Notes: a model not told the origin generated them from the sequence alone. A stretch of DNA of 64,000 bases from Clostridium brassicae (GCF_026738875.1 NZ_JAPQFJ010000005.1:148956-212955); one strand, 5' to 3'. Numbered from the stretch's first letter, positions 45,083-54,664 are shown. Made by a program: numbers and translations.

Positions 45083-45104
45083 AAAATGAGACTCATCTCA
45101 TTTT
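45083..45104. promoter_or_regulatory. TetR operator 1
   Basis: AAAATGAGA, CTCA, TCTCATTTT: perfect 9-bp arms. Same sequence as operator 2 except for the 4-base centre. Confidence 0.75.
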
Positions 45105-45147
45105 TATATTTCTATTTTACTTTATCTAATAGTTAATGTAAATAAAA

Positions 45148-45169
45148 AAAATGAGATTACTCTCATTTT
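45148..45169. promoter_or_regulatory. TetR operator 2
   Basis: AAAATGAGA, TTAC, TCTCATTTT. Centre-to-centre distance from operator 1 is 65 bases, about six helical turns. The rest of 45066-45390 shows no gene. Confidence 0.75.
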
Positions 45170-45390
45170 AAAAACTATTTTTTAATAGTGGTGACTTAAG
45201 TTAAATTATTTTGTATATGATACATTTTTCTGTATCACTTGCAAGTGATAACACTTTTTTAATTCCCAAAAATACTTTTATAAAACCTTCTCATCACATA
45301 AATAATCTTTAGTCAATTAATTTACTATTTATCATACTTAATTTTAAATAAGAATTGGATTCCGATGTTTACAACTTATACTTGTATAAA

Positions 45391-45861
45391 TTACCAGTAT
45401 TTCATTTCTGATGGAACATATTCATCATATTCTCCCGCTTTATCATACCCATTCCACCCACATGGCATATACTTTTCATATGACCCTGGTTCCGTAAAAA
45501 AGGAATAGAATTCTCTTTTATCAAAATTAATATAAAAAATTGGCGTAGCAGTATAATTTACATCTATAACACCATATAATTCTTTATATACTGTATAATA
45601 TTCTGCTAATTCTTCCTTACCTACTTTAAACTCCGCAACTCTGTCTAGAAAACTAACAATGTTTTTTTCTGATAATATTGAAAAGCCATATCTAATATCC
45701 TCTTCATATTCGGGTATTTCATATCCCTTCTCCCTGAAAGCACTTTTTAAAATTTCCTCATTCAAAATCCATGTTTCTTTATCTGTGACATAGTATTGTG
45801 AGAAATTATTGAACTTTATCAAAACAACTACCGTGCCTACTCCATCTGGTTCTAATATCAT
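45391..45861 (-). CDS. Hypothetical soluble protein (156 aa)
   Basis: No membrane segment or signal. Visible features are an aromatic-rich interior (NNFSQYYVTDKETWILNE, YTATPIFYINFDKREFYSFF) and a C-terminal EKYMPCGWNGYDKAGEYDEY, which suggests an immunity- or SMI1-like small protein, though the match is too weak to name. The frame is open to 45891 with no binding site; GAGGTGATAAAA precedes the ATG at 45861, which I chose. It stands alone. Confidence 0.65.
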   Translation of the reverse strand: MILEPDGVGTVVVLIKFNNFSQYYVTDKETWILNEEILKSAFREKGYEIPEYEEDIRYGFSILSEKNIVSFLDRVAEFKVGKEELAEYYTVYKELYGVIDVNYTATPIFYINFDKREFYSFFTEPGSYEKYMPCGWNGYDKAGEYDEYVPSEMKYW

Positions 45862-45939
45862 TTTTATCACCTCTAAAAATATAAGTGCCAATTATATATC
45901 AAAATAAATTATCCTTAGATAAGCTCACTTATAAATTTA

Positions 45940-46152
45940 CTATTTATCTTTTAGTAAATTATAACATATTTTACTAAGTACATTATCTACTATTTTTAAT
46001 GTTTTATTTATAAGCTTTATTAAACCATCCACTCTATCACGTTTTAAAATAAGCAATCTTTTCTGATTTTTTAGAGCTTGCATTTTATCAAAGTATGGGC
46101 TCAACATTATATCTTTAACATCTTTTATATGACGTGGTGTTAGAGTCAGCAC
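45940..46152 (-). pseudogene. MerR-family regulator fragment
   Basis: The 70-aa frame (from a GTG) reads HIKDVKDIMLSPYFDKMQAL, KNQKRLLILKRDRVDGLIKL, which is the dimerisation helix region of a MerR/TipA-type regulator (SPYFDxxxALxxQKxLLxxKxxRxxxLI). The winged-helix DNA-binding domain that should precede it is missing and no homologous sequence is seen upstream. No ribosome binding site precedes the GTG. It is a decayed gene. Confidence 0.6.
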
Positions 46153-46257
46153 TTTATAAAAGAATTATAATTTTATATTCACAAGTTGAATTTCTTATAT
46201 GCCTTAATTTATTACAATACAGATTTACTGGACAGTCAAAGGTTTTACATGCTTAAA

Positions 46258-46297
46258 AAGCAAGCAAATCCTCTTAGTTCAAGGGCTGTGCTTGCTT
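46258..46297 (-). terminator. Terminator of the cysteine-rich gene
   Basis: AAGCAAGCA pairs with TGCTTGCTT; the minus strand continues into TTTTAAGC. It lies about 55 bases beyond the stop at 46353. Confidence 0.7.
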
Positions 46298-46352
46298 AGA
46301 TTTAATTATTTTACTTGTGCTAAGTTTACTATATTTTTCAATAACTTATATA

Positions 46353-47063
46353 TTAAAATTGAACACTTTTATTAATATATTCCAACAGTCCGTTGTGATA
46401 TACATCAAGCCGTGTTTCTCCGGCAAATGTTGGCTGATTTAGGACCAAATCCATCAAATGATGTGCACATTTTCCCCCTATTGTCATAGATTTTACGCAC
46501 GAAACGCAATATACAACAACATCGTCACAGGGCATTTGCTGTGCTCGAACCTTTTGCAATTCATTTACCTTTTTAATAGACAAATTCGGATAAAAGTTAT
46601 CTCCACAGCAAATTGAACTTGTACCATGACATTTTGCCTCCTTAATTTCAATACCCATTTTCTTTAACAAACTTCTCACAGCTGTATGCACCTGTGGCTT
46701 TGGTCTGTAAGAGCATGAGTCTTGAATTGAAACTTTAACACCCAAATAATTTGGCAGTGGAAGATTTTCAATTGAGTCAAGAATTTCCCAAAGCGATATT
46801 GTTTTTATGCCTTCATAGAGAGATCGGAAACGTCTGTCGCAACCCGCGCAATTGTTTATTATGGTGGAGCCATTTGGCAGGTTTGGATTATGCCTGCAAC
46901 AGCGGTTGTGCATCTTTACAGGTCCAAAATACTCATTTAAAATGGCATGTATCTTTTTCTCATTCTCCGGATTGTGTGTAGTCATCGCACAACCGGGGTT
47001 AAAATAGCATTTATCCATGTCTATATCCGAGATTTTAATACTCTGTATTCTATATTCTTTCAT
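46353..47063 (-). CDS. Cysteine-rich (CCG-domain) iron-sulfur protein (236 aa)
   Basis: Cysteines are grouped in the CCG-type pattern: CYFNPGCAM, MHNRCCRHN, NNCAGCDRRF, then CSYRPKPQVH, SSICCGDNFYPNL and VYCVSCVKSM. This is the heterodisulfide reductase subunit B-like fold, which binds an iron-sulfur cluster between two half motifs. Such proteins pass electrons in redox complexes; here there is no partner gene. The start follows TGGAGGTAAACC. It lies 14 bases after the Ada-type gene on the same strand and might be co-transcribed with it. Confidence 0.7.
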   Translation of the reverse strand: MKEYRIQSIKISDIDMDKCYFNPGCAMTTHNPENEKKIHAILNEYFGPVKMHNRCCRHNPNLPNGSTIINNCAGCDRRFRSLYEGIKTISLWEILDSIENLPLPNYLGVKVSIQDSCSYRPKPQVHTAVRSLLKKMGIEIKEAKCHGTSSICCGDNFYPNLSIKKVNELQKVRAQQMPCDDVVVYCVSCVKSMTIGGKCAHHLMDLVLNQPTFAGETRLDVYHNGLLEYINKSVQF

Positions 47064-47077
47064 GGTTTACCTCCATA

Positions 47078-47635
47078 TTATACATTATTTATTTTCTTCT
47101 CCTTCCTATATCTAGCAGGTGAATAACCGGTGTTTTCTTTGAAAAATCTATAGAACCCTGAAACACTTTGAAAGCCCACCAAATATGCAATATCAATCAC
47201 TTTATCATCCGTATGTATTAAGCGCTTTTTTGCTTCTTCCAATTTTAAATTATTTAGATATTCCGAGACTGATACCTGATATTGAGCTTTGAATATTTCG
47301 TTAATCCTATGAAGTGTAAGACCAATACTTTTTAATTCATCATTGATATCCATTTTAACTTGGAATGTACTATCTATTAATTTTTTTATCTTTTGGCCAA
47401 TGTCCTTCATTGGCTGGTAATTAAGCAAATCACTCCGACATCTTTTGCACGGTCTAAACCCAGCCAATCTTGCTTCATGGGAGGTATTAAAAAAGCAAAT
47501 ATTCTCTCTTTTCGGCAGTTTAGATTTACAAGAAGGCCTGCAATATATACCTGTGGATTTAACAGCATAGAAAAATATCCCGTCATATCTTTCATCATTA
47601 TTTTTGACTGCTTTCCACATTTCTTCTTGTGTCAT
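47078..47635 (-). CDS. Ada-type methyl-phosphotriester sensor and AraC regulator
   Basis: The N-terminal Ada metal-binding domain has four zinc cysteines (C32, C36 in GIYCRPSC and C63, C66 in FRPCKRCRSDL). One of these accepts a methyl group from DNA phosphotriesters. The C-terminal half is an AraC helix-turn-helix pair (IAYLVGFQSVSGFYRFFKE, NTGYSPARYRKEKK). It lacks the O6-methylguanine transferase domain of full Ada. Length of 185 aa fits AdaA. The start is at 47635 after GGAAGTGGTTAG. A decayed alkA lies upstream. Confidence 0.93.
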   Translation of the reverse strand: MTQEEMWKAVKNNDERYDGIFFYAVKSTGIYCRPSCKSKLPKRENICFFNTSHEARLAGFRPCKRCRSDLLNYQPMKDIGQKIKKLIDSTFQVKMDINDELKSIGLTLHRINEIFKAQYQVSVSEYLNNLKLEEAKKRLIHTDDKVIDIAYLVGFQSVSGFYRFFKENTGYSPARYRKEKKINNV

Positions 47636-47769
47636 CTAACCACTTCCTTCTCTTTTTCCTTAGTTTTAATTTTTATCTTTTCCACTTTGCTTAGTAGTGT
47701 ATAATCATGCATTTTCCATATGGCTCTATCTGCCATCAACTATAGATACAGACTTACTACTGTTCTGTA

Positions 47770-48124
47770 TAGGAAATAGACTCTTACATACTTATACTCC
47801 CTGCTACTTGAACATGCTGTTTCTAGATTCACTGTGTCAAGCTCATTTCAAAATCTTCTCCAGACTGTTTTCTGTGCCTTTGTGAAAATCTGCTAACTGA
47901 TAATTTTATGTATAACCGCAGAAAACAGATTATCATCAACCTTTCTGTAAATATGTTCAATTTTTATCAATGATGGCTTCACCTAAAAGCTTGTCACTAC
48001 TTTTCAGATACTCTATTTCTTTTTCTCCATGCTCAAAATACATATCATCACCTGCCATGAAGTTATTATACAAAATCATTGCTATCATTTCTTCTATAAT
48101 ATTGACATTCAATTTTGGCAACAT
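47770..48124 (-). pseudogene. Decayed DNA-3-methyladenine glycosylase (alkA) gene
   Basis: The minus strand from 48124 reads EYLKSSDKLLGEAIIDKN then stops. One frame over it continues EHIYRKVDDNLFSAVIHKII, then a stop in place of GQQ, and KAQKTVWRRF. These match the conserved start of the AlkA family, whose next residues are normally GQQISTKAQ. Frameshift and nonsense changes have destroyed it. Later text (TVNLETACSS) continues the family pattern loosely. The catalytic HhH motif is not seen. 48125-48371 contains no gene. Confidence 0.7.
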
Positions 48125-48371
48125 GTATGTTATATCTTAAGTTCCAGTTCTAGAGCATTATAAATTTGAATTGCTTTAAAGTTATAAAACAAATAAAGGC
48201 AATATTTTAACAATTCCCCCTGCTAACCCAATCATTAGTTTCACCTCTGTAAATTTGTTATTTGTAATGAATTTTAAATTACAGCTACTTATAATAATCT
48301 TACTATTACATCTTAAAATAGTTATAATCTACACTATCTATTAAACTACAAGTTATATATCATATAAAAAG

Positions 48372-49262
48372 CTATAGAAAAGATAGTTGTTCATTATCAG
48401 ATTTATTTAATTTATCTTTCATTGGCTTTGAATAACTACCCGAAAAATTATATTTATCTTTTAATTCATTAACCATTGTGTACAGCTTATCCTTATATTC
48501 CTTATTTGCACCGCCTGTTTTATATAATGTCTGTAGTGGTTCATATAAATGTGGAAACTCTTTCTTTATGAAATCAAAGAATACGTAGCGTGTCTTTCCT
48601 CTTAGATAAAGTACTCCAGGTAGAACATAACTAACCTTACAATCAGCAGCATTAGAATATAGATTGTCAACATTATCTCGCCCATCTGTTATATATGGTA
48701 TGATTGGCATAAAGTGAAGTCCCGTGGATGCCTTTGTCTTTGAAAATTCCTTTAACATAGCAAATCTTTTAAGGGATTCCACACCGTTTGGTTCTATTTT
48801 TCTACGAATATTTTCATCCATACAAGTAATGGTTGCTGCAACATTAACATAAGTAATGGAGCTAAGTTCTTCAATTAAATCATAGTCTCGTAAAATTAAA
48901 TCTGACTTTGTAGAGATGATACAAGGTGTTTTGTATTTTATCATTAACCGTAGAATGTCTGGCATTATTTTGTACTGTGCTTCTATTGGCTGATAACTGT
49001 CGGTTACGCCACCAATATTAACAACTTCTCTTTTCCAGGTACGGCTGCTGAGTTGTTTTTCCAATCTTTCAACAATATTAGTTTTAACATATATATCCTC
49101 AAAGTATTTCTCAGAACCTATGTATTGATGTGAGTACATAGCATAACAGTATTTACAGCCATGCTCACAACCACGATATATATTCAAATCCCATGCAAAG
49201 GGAAATTTCCTTTTTAATTTATTACAAGCCACATTACAAGTAATTTCTTTATACTTTGCCAT
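48372..49262 (-). CDS. Radical SAM protein of the SPL/Rv2578c family
   Basis: The cluster-binding motif is CEHGCKYCYAMYSHQYI (CxxxCxYC), preceded by WDLNIYRGCEHG, which is the Rv2578c/spore photoproduct lyase-like pattern. Later SAM-binding strands read VVNIGGVTDSYQPIEAQYKI and CIISTKSDLILRDYDLI. Total length of 296 aa fits. These enzymes have no firmly established substrate; DNA repair is often assumed because of the relation to spore photoproduct lyase, but that is family lore. TAGGGAGGTGAAAGA precedes the ATG. Stands alone. Confidence 0.88.
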   Translation of the reverse strand: MAKYKEITCNVACNKLKRKFPFAWDLNIYRGCEHGCKYCYAMYSHQYIGSEKYFEDIYVKTNIVERLEKQLSSRTWKREVVNIGGVTDSYQPIEAQYKIMPDILRLMIKYKTPCIISTKSDLILRDYDLIEELSSITYVNVAATITCMDENIRRKIEPNGVESLKRFAMLKEFSKTKASTGLHFMPIIPYITDGRDNVDNLYSNAADCKVSYVLPGVLYLRGKTRYVFFDFIKKEFPHLYEPLQTLYKTGGANKEYKDKLYTMVNELKDKYNFSGSYSKPMKDKLNKSDNEQLSFL

Positions 49263-49452
49263 TCTTTCACCTCCCTAAATTATGGATTGCATAATTTAAC
49301 CACCCTACTAACAAATAAACGATTTTAATAGTTGACATGTAACTTAGTGTAATATATTTTATAGTATCATTCATTTATTAGCTTATTTTTCGACTATAGA
49401 TTATCATATCTATATCATTAAATTTCTTTATCTACTCATAACTAAACATAAT

Positions 49453-49896
49453 CTAACCTTTTATCTTCTCCAAAGTAGACCTAATATCTTTATACACTAA
49501 TGTCTGCATACTATCTTTATATATTTCTGTATCTGCTTTTAATAAAGCCTCTGTAATACATGCTACTAAATCCCGTTTATGCTTTGCAATATTAGGTAGT
49601 GACTTAATACATTGCCTTGCTGTAATAGGTTTCACATCTAAAACATGTTTCAAATAATTATCAATAATTTCATCAATTTTATTATCTATATCCCATTTTG
49701 CATTTGCAGCTATTAAAATAAGTCCTCTTGTCCTAATATAAGAATTATTATCCTCCATCATCTCAACGAACCTGTCAAAAAACTCATAAACACTATTAGA
49801 GTTTTCACTTTCTGCTTCCAGAAGTTTCAAACATTTGTAAGCAATTTTATTATCTTTAGAATACAAAGCTGTTACCAACTCAGTAATATTATTCAT
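49453..49896 (-). CDS. HEAT-like repeat protein (147 aa)
   Basis: An all-helical soluble protein in which repeated helix pairs can be traced (KIAYKCLKLLEAES, SYIRTRGLILIAANA, ITARQCIKSLPNIAKHK, DLVACITEALLKADTEIYKD). This suggests HEAT or SufBD-type repeats used for protein contacts. The family is not one I can name. GTGAGTTTATGAAT precedes the start. It stands alone between the radical SAM gene and the esterase gene. Confidence 0.6.
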   Translation of the reverse strand: MNNITELVTALYSKDNKIAYKCLKLLEAESENSNSVYEFFDRFVEMMEDNNSYIRTRGLILIAANAKWDIDNKIDEIIDNYLKHVLDVKPITARQCIKSLPNIAKHKRDLVACITEALLKADTEIYKDSMQTLVYKDIRSTLEKIKG

Positions 49897-50019
49897 AAAC
49901 TCACCTCACCTTTTGTAACAAATAAATTTCCTTTTATCTAAAGTTAAAATTTGTATCTTTTTTCTATTACCTATTACAATTTAATTTTATCACTTTTATA
50001 AATTTAGTGCTTTTATTTT

Positions 50020-50835
50020 TTAAGATTTATTAAAGATTGTTAATTTTCCTCCATAAAACTTCAGATATTTTTCAATATTTGATTTTATATATTGAGCACT
50101 GTGATTACCAGGGAATATATAATTTTCACAATTCACTCCTTTTTCTTTCAATATTTTATGTAAAATCGAACAGCCTTCATAAAATCTACCTTCATCCTTA
50201 TCTCCAGCATCAAGATAGACATCAATATCAGAAGAAATATTATTATTTTTTGCAATATATATTGGATCATATTTTTCCCATACATCCATGTCTTTATAAT
50301 ATGGTTTATCTTCCTCGTCAAGTTCCAATTCTAAAGTAGGCATATGTCCTCCTACTTTTGAAAATATATGCTGATATCTTAGTGTATTGTGAAGGGCTAC
50401 ATATCCGCCAGCAGACACCCCTCCTATATATCTTCCTTTTCTATCTTTTATAGTATTGAAAGTTTTATCTATTAAAGGTATTATTTCCTTCATAAAATAA
50501 TCTTCATACATTCCTAAATTTATGATTCTATTATTGTCTCCAGGATCAGCCACCTCTTTACTGATTAGAGATGAATTTAACCCCCTGCTATTTTCTATTC
50601 TTGGACATGCGATTATCATAGGCTTAATTTCCCCATCTTTTATCATTCTATCAGCTTTAGTGTTTATATCTATTTCAAACATTATATTTTCACTTCCACT
50701 TCTTCCATGTAGAAAATATAATACAGGTAAAGGAATGAGACTATTATAACTTTCAGGTAAATACACCAATACTGACATTTTCTTACCAAGTATATTGCTA
50801 TAAAAATTTACTTTTTCTACTTTTGATTTATTCAT
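50020..50835 (-). CDS. Putative esterase of the esterase D / feruloyl type (271 aa)
   Basis: An alpha/beta hydrolase of the putative-esterase family. The opening NILGKKMSVLVYLPESYNSL, then LPVLYFLHGRSG (oxyanion loop), GRYIGGVSAGGYVALHNTLR (nucleophile Ser in GVSAGG) and a C-terminal His in FPGNHSAQYI are visible; the acid is probably Asp in DVYLDAGDKDEGRF. No signal peptide, so cytoplasmic. Acts on carboxylic esters, substrate not clear. GGGTGGTATAAAA precedes the ATG. It diverges from the AraC gene at 50980, which may control it. Confidence 0.88.
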   Translation of the reverse strand: MNKSKVEKVNFYSNILGKKMSVLVYLPESYNSLIPLPVLYFLHGRSGSENIMFEIDINTKADRMIKDGEIKPMIIACPRIENSRGLNSSLISKEVADPGDNNRIINLGMYEDYFMKEIIPLIDKTFNTIKDRKGRYIGGVSAGGYVALHNTLRYQHIFSKVGGHMPTLELELDEEDKPYYKDMDVWEKYDPIYIAKNNNISSDIDVYLDAGDKDEGRFYEGCSILHKILKEKGVNCENYIFPGNHSAQYIKSNIEKYLKFYGGKLTIFNKS

Positions 50836-50979
50836 TTTTATACCACCCTTTTTTAAATTTTCGATTTAAATCGTTATGTTCACAATAGAACGTACTTGTA
50901 TTATAATAATTATATTCACAATATAATTAAAGAATTGTATTGCTGAAATTTAGCACAATTTTGACATGAGGATATAAAT

Positions 50980-51852
50980 ATGAAAAATTTACAAACTTAT
51001 TATAATAAAAAAATGCCCAATCCAAATTTGGGTATAGATATATTTCTAGCAGAAAACTTCAAGAAAGGGAGAAAATTTAATACACATTGGCATGAAAATA
51101 TGCAGCTATATTTTTTTACTGAAGGCAAGGCTTTAGTCGAATGTAATAAAAAACGTTATTTTGTTAAAACTGACAGTATTGTGGTCATTAACAATAATGA
51201 ACTACATTCCCTTGAAAGTTTAAGTGACGATCTGAAGTTTTATACAATTCGTATTGATTCTTCATTCCTGTTCAGTAATCAAGTTGATTTATGCCAGACA
51301 AAATTCCTTTCACCCCTGTCACAAAATCAAATATCTTTTCAAAATTTAATTGAAAATGACAAGGAGATATTAGACTGCATCACTATAACAATACAAGAAT
51401 ATTTTTCTAGGGAAATTGGATACGAACTTGCTGTAAAATCTTTCATTTACAAATTAATCGTTCTTTTATTAAGAAAATATATTAGTAAATTTTTGACTAG
51501 AAAAGAACTTATTTCAAAAATAAATAATTTGAAACGTTTTGATTTGATTTTTAAATATATAGACAATAATTACTCTAAAAAAATAGCAACTTCTGATCTT
51601 GCAAATATTTTACATATAAGTACCTATCATTTTTGCAGAATTTTTAAGGAAATGACAGGCAAGACACCTACAGATTATATTAATAGAATAAGACTGGAAA
51701 AGGCGGTTGACTATTTGAATAAAGACGATCTAAATATGACTGAAATAGCATTAAGATGTGGATTTGATAGTATAAATTATTTTAGCCGTTTATTTAAAAG
51801 ACATTATAATGTTTCACCAACAAAATTTAAAGAAACTAATTTCAAACCATAA
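50980..51852 (+). CDS. AraC-family regulator with cupin sensor domain
   Basis: An N-terminal cupin-like sugar- or metabolite-binding domain (FNTHWHENMQLYFFTEGKA, VVINNNELHSLESL) precedes a C-terminal AraC DNA-binding domain (KKIATSDLANILHISTYHFC, RIFKEMTGKTPTDYINRIRL, CGFDSINYFSRLFKRHY). Length of 290 aa is normal. GAGGATATAAAT precedes the ATG. It diverges from the esterase gene across a 144-base region, which contains a palindrome CGATTTAAATCG (50862-50873) near the esterase end; the regulator probably acts there. Confidence 0.92.
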   Translation: MKNLQTYYNKKMPNPNLGIDIFLAENFKKGRKFNTHWHENMQLYFFTEGKALVECNKKRYFVKTDSIVVINNNELHSLESLSDDLKFYTIRIDSSFLFSNQVDLCQTKFLSPLSQNQISFQNLIENDKEILDCITITIQEYFSREIGYELAVKSFIYKLIVLLLRKYISKFLTRKELISKINNLKRFDLIFKYIDNNYSKKIATSDLANILHISTYHFCRIFKEMTGKTPTDYINRIRLEKAVDYLNKDDLNMTEIALRCGFDSINYFSRLFKRHYNVSPTKFKETNFKP

Positions 51853-51935
51853 AATAATTAGCAAAGCTGAAATGAACTAACCCTATCAATTTACTGTGGA
51901 AAATAATACTATAAGAATCTTACTTTATAATAAAA

Positions 51936-51975
51936 AACCCCAAATAAGCGATGTATTGCGTACTTACTGGGGGTT
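51936..51975 (-). terminator. Terminator of the PTS operon
   Basis: AACCCC...TAAG pairs with CTTA...GGGGGTT with an imperfect middle; on the minus strand the hairpin is followed by TTTTTTATTATAAAG. It lies between two convergent genes. Confidence 0.65.
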
Positions 51976-52029
51976 CTATTAACTTATTAGGCTTTCTATT
52001 ATATATTATTGTTTAGTTGTATTTTAATT

Positions 52030-53040
52030 TTAGTAATCAAATTGACGATAGTATCTTCTGTAATCTAAGTTATGTTTGGTGTAGGATTCAAAGTGAAAAG
52101 CCAATCTATCTACTAATATAGTAGAACAAATAGTTGGAGCTATTATCCATCTGAATTTTGTATCAATTCCTTCTAAAGCATACTCTTGTGTATCAATTAC
52201 TACCAAATTATCTGTGTGAGTTTTTATAAATTTTTCTGCACGTTCATCCAATTGACGTCCTTTTCCTTCTCCCTTAATTAAGAATACACTTGTGTTCTTT
52301 TCAATTAATTCTAAGGTACCATGGAAAAATTCTGCGGAAGTTACACTCTTTGTTTTAATCCATTGCATTTCTTCTAATATACACATGGAGAATAAATATA
52401 CTTCTCCCCACATTTCACATCCACCAATCCAGTATTGTATAGGTGCATTATAATGCTCTTTTGCAATATCTCCTGCTTTCTCCTCAAACTTTTTCTTAAT
52501 AGATAATAAGTTTTCAGGTAATAAACAAAGCTGTTCTCCAAATTCATTATAATCTTCAAAATCTCCAGCTTTATATAATAATCTAAAGAATATCCAATAA
52601 AGGAGCATATACTCATATTCTACTCCATTTTCATGTTTCATAGGTACTACATAATCACTAGCTAAAGCTAGTGGGGAATCTTCATTCTTTGTACAACAAA
52701 TAACTCTAATTCCATTATTTTTACAATATTCTGCTATAGCAACAGATTCTTTTGTATCTCCAGATTTTGATAAAGTAATTACTAAAGAATCTTTTGTTAA
52801 TTGTTTATGTCCGCAAGTTAAAAGCTCTGCAGCTTGTTCTACAAAAACAGGAATATTAGTTAGTTGTTTTGACATACACCCTATAGCCATCATAGGAGAT
52901 AAGGACCCTCCAACAGCTGTAAAGAAAATATTGGAGTATCCTTCAGCTGCTACTTTATCTGCTGCTGCTTCTGCAATAGGTCTTGCCTTTCTAATTAAAT
53001 CTGCACTTTTTCTGTACTCTTCTTCGTTAAATTTTAACAT
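52030..53040 (-). CDS. SIS-domain sugar-amine deglycase, FrlB-like
   Basis: Two SIS sugar-phosphate isomerase domains (residues about 30-160 and 200-310): FFTAVGGSLSPMM, ITLSKSGDTKESVAIAEYCK, then AEFFHGTLELIEKNTSVFLI, where the E-F-x-H-G-x-x-E stretch is the catalytic region seen in FrlB. The C-terminus HNLDYRRYYRQFDY matches the tail of E. coli FrlB. It likely cleaves fructoselysine 6-phosphate or a related Amadori phosphate to glucose 6-phosphate and amine. The frame is open to 53055 but TGGAGGAGAAATTT precedes the ATG at 53040. Last gene of the PTS operon. Confidence 0.85.
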   Translation of the reverse strand: MLKFNEEEYRKSADLIRKARPIAEAAADKVAAEGYSNIFFTAVGGSLSPMMAIGCMSKQLTNIPVFVEQAAELLTCGHKQLTKDSLVITLSKSGDTKESVAIAEYCKNNGIRVICCTKNEDSPLALASDYVVPMKHENGVEYEYMLLYWIFFRLLYKAGDFEDYNEFGEQLCLLPENLLSIKKKFEEKAGDIAKEHYNAPIQYWIGGCEMWGEVYLFSMCILEEMQWIKTKSVTSAEFFHGTLELIEKNTSVFLIKGEGKGRQLDERAEKFIKTHTDNLVVIDTQEYALEGIDTKFRWIIAPTICSTILVDRLAFHFESYTKHNLDYRRYYRQFDY

Positions 53041-53061
53041 AAATTTCTCCTCCATTTCTTA

Positions 53062-53898
53062 TTATCCAAATAAACCAACACTTGCACCAAGTACACCAAT
53101 TAAAATTGTTCCTAAAATAATGAAAATAGGATTTACTTTTTTACCTAACAACCAGTAGTAGAACCATGTCACTCCAAGTCCTATTAACCCTGGTATTATT
53201 CCATCTATAATTTCCTGCAATTTTTTAGCGGTTTCTCCAGACCCTATTTTCATTACTAGTTCTGTGTAAACCATATCTTTAGTCATTCCACCGATAACCA
53301 TTATTCCTAAGATTCCTGCTGCAAACATAAGCTTGTCCATCATTCCATTTGCCTGCATCTTTGCAAGATAATTAAATCCTAATTCGTAACCTTTTCTTGC
53401 GCCAAAGAATCTAATGAAAAATGCCGGTATATTATATATTAAAAAGTAAAGTATTGGTCCTAAAATATTTCCCTGCACAGCTAGTGATAATCCTACTCCA
53501 AGAGCAATTACACGAATGGAACCAATAAATATAGAATCACCAATACCTGAAAGTGGTCCCATAAGAGCTGTCTTTACACTAGATATAGACTTAGACTCCA
53601 CCTTACCCTTTGCATGCATTTCTTCCATAGATGCTACCACTCCTCCAACAAATGGAGCTAATTGAGGTGTTATATTAAAAAATTCTAAATGTCTTATTAC
53701 AGCTTCTTTATACTTCTCTGGATCATCCTTATATATTTTTTTAAGAATAGGGTTCATCATCATGGCGAAAGGAAGATTCATCTGTCTTTCATAGTTCCAT
53801 GAAAATTCCATTCCTAAACTTCCTTGATTTAAGACCATTTTATTTAAATCTTTTTTAGTAATAATTTTTTCATTATTTTCATCTTTAAAAGTCTTCAT
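53062..53898 (-). CDS. PTS mannose-family component IID
   Basis: This 278-aa protein is a mannose-family EIID: it starts ITKKDLNKMVLNQGSLGMEF, contains WNYERQMNLPFAMMMNPIL, FNITPQLAPFVGGVVASMEE and a C-terminal membrane part (VNPIFIILGTILIGVLGASV). It forms the transporter with IIC. The start overlaps the IIC gene by 14 bases, so the two are coupled. Length is normal. Its sugar is not encoded in the sequence but the operon context suggests an Amadori compound. Confidence 0.93.
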   Translation of the reverse strand: MKTFKDENNEKIITKKDLNKMVLNQGSLGMEFSWNYERQMNLPFAMMMNPILKKIYKDDPEKYKEAVIRHLEFFNITPQLAPFVGGVVASMEEMHAKGKVESKSISSVKTALMGPLSGIGDSIFIGSIRVIALGVGLSLAVQGNILGPILYFLIYNIPAFFIRFFGARKGYELGFNYLAKMQANGMMDKLMFAAGILGIMVIGGMTKDMVYTELVMKIGSGETAKKLQEIIDGIIPGLIGLGVTWFYYWLLGKKVNPIFIILGTILIGVLGASVGLFG

Positions 53899-54664
53899 CT
53901 TCTAAAACACCCCCTACATTTGTTTCTATGGCAGGTTCATTTTTATTTGGATTCAAGAAATCGAATTTCACAATAACATAAATAACTCCTAGAATAGCAA
54001 TTCCTAATACTGGAACTTTCATGTAAGCTGCCAACACAAATCCTAAAAAGAAAAATGGTACTAATTGTTTATTTAAGATCATTCTCATAAGCATTGCAAA
54101 ACCAAGTGCAGGAAGCAACCCTGCTGCAGCACCCATACCATCAATTAATACTTTAGGAATAGCATCTAAAACTACTATCATTTTATCTACTCCAATGTAA
54201 TAACCCGCAAAAACTAACACAAATCTCCTTAATACATTTAATCCTCCAATAATCCAGTGTATAAAATATATTCCTTTAATATTTCCTTTAGCTGCTGCTT
54301 TATCAGCATACTTTAGAATCATTGGAACAAAAGCATCAATGAAGTTTCCAACAGCTAGAGATAATAACGCAATAGGCATAGCTAGTGTCACTGCAACCTC
54401 AGGTCCCTTTTTTAAAGAAATAGCAAAGGCTGTTCCTAATACACCTCCTACAATGGTATCTGGCGGAATATAGGCACCTACAGAAACAGCCCCCATAAAG
54501 AATAATTCCAAACTAGCGCCGATTATAACGCCTTGTTGAAAATCTCCAAGAACAGCACCTACCAAAGGTCCTAAAACTATAGGTCTAAAAATGTATAAAG
54601 TTCCCATTTGGTAATCCATTACCCCAATTGCAGCAACTAAAGCAATTAATAAGGCCTGAACCAT
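53885..54664 (-). CDS. PTS mannose-family component IIC
   Basis: A 259-aa membrane protein with about six helices, opening LLIALVAAIGVMDYQMGTLY and including IVLGPLVGAVLGDFQQGVII, GASLELFFMGAVSVGAYIPP, which are the mannose-family EIIC pattern. It forms the sugar channel with IID. The start follows AGGAGGTGTTAAA. It lies 14 bases after the IIB gene stop. Confidence 0.94.
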   Translation of the reverse strand: MVQALLIALVAAIGVMDYQMGTLYIFRPIVLGPLVGAVLGDFQQGVIIGASLELFFMGAVSVGAYIPPDTIVGGVLGTAFAISLKKGPEVAVTLAMPIALLSLAVGNFIDAFVPMILKYADKAAAKGNIKGIYFIHWIIGGLNVLRRFVLVFAGYYIGVDKMIVVLDAIPKVLIDGMGAAAGLLPALGFAMLMRMILNKQLVPFFFLGFVLAAYMKVPVLGIAILGVIYVIVKFDFLNPNKNEPAIETNVGGVLEDEDF

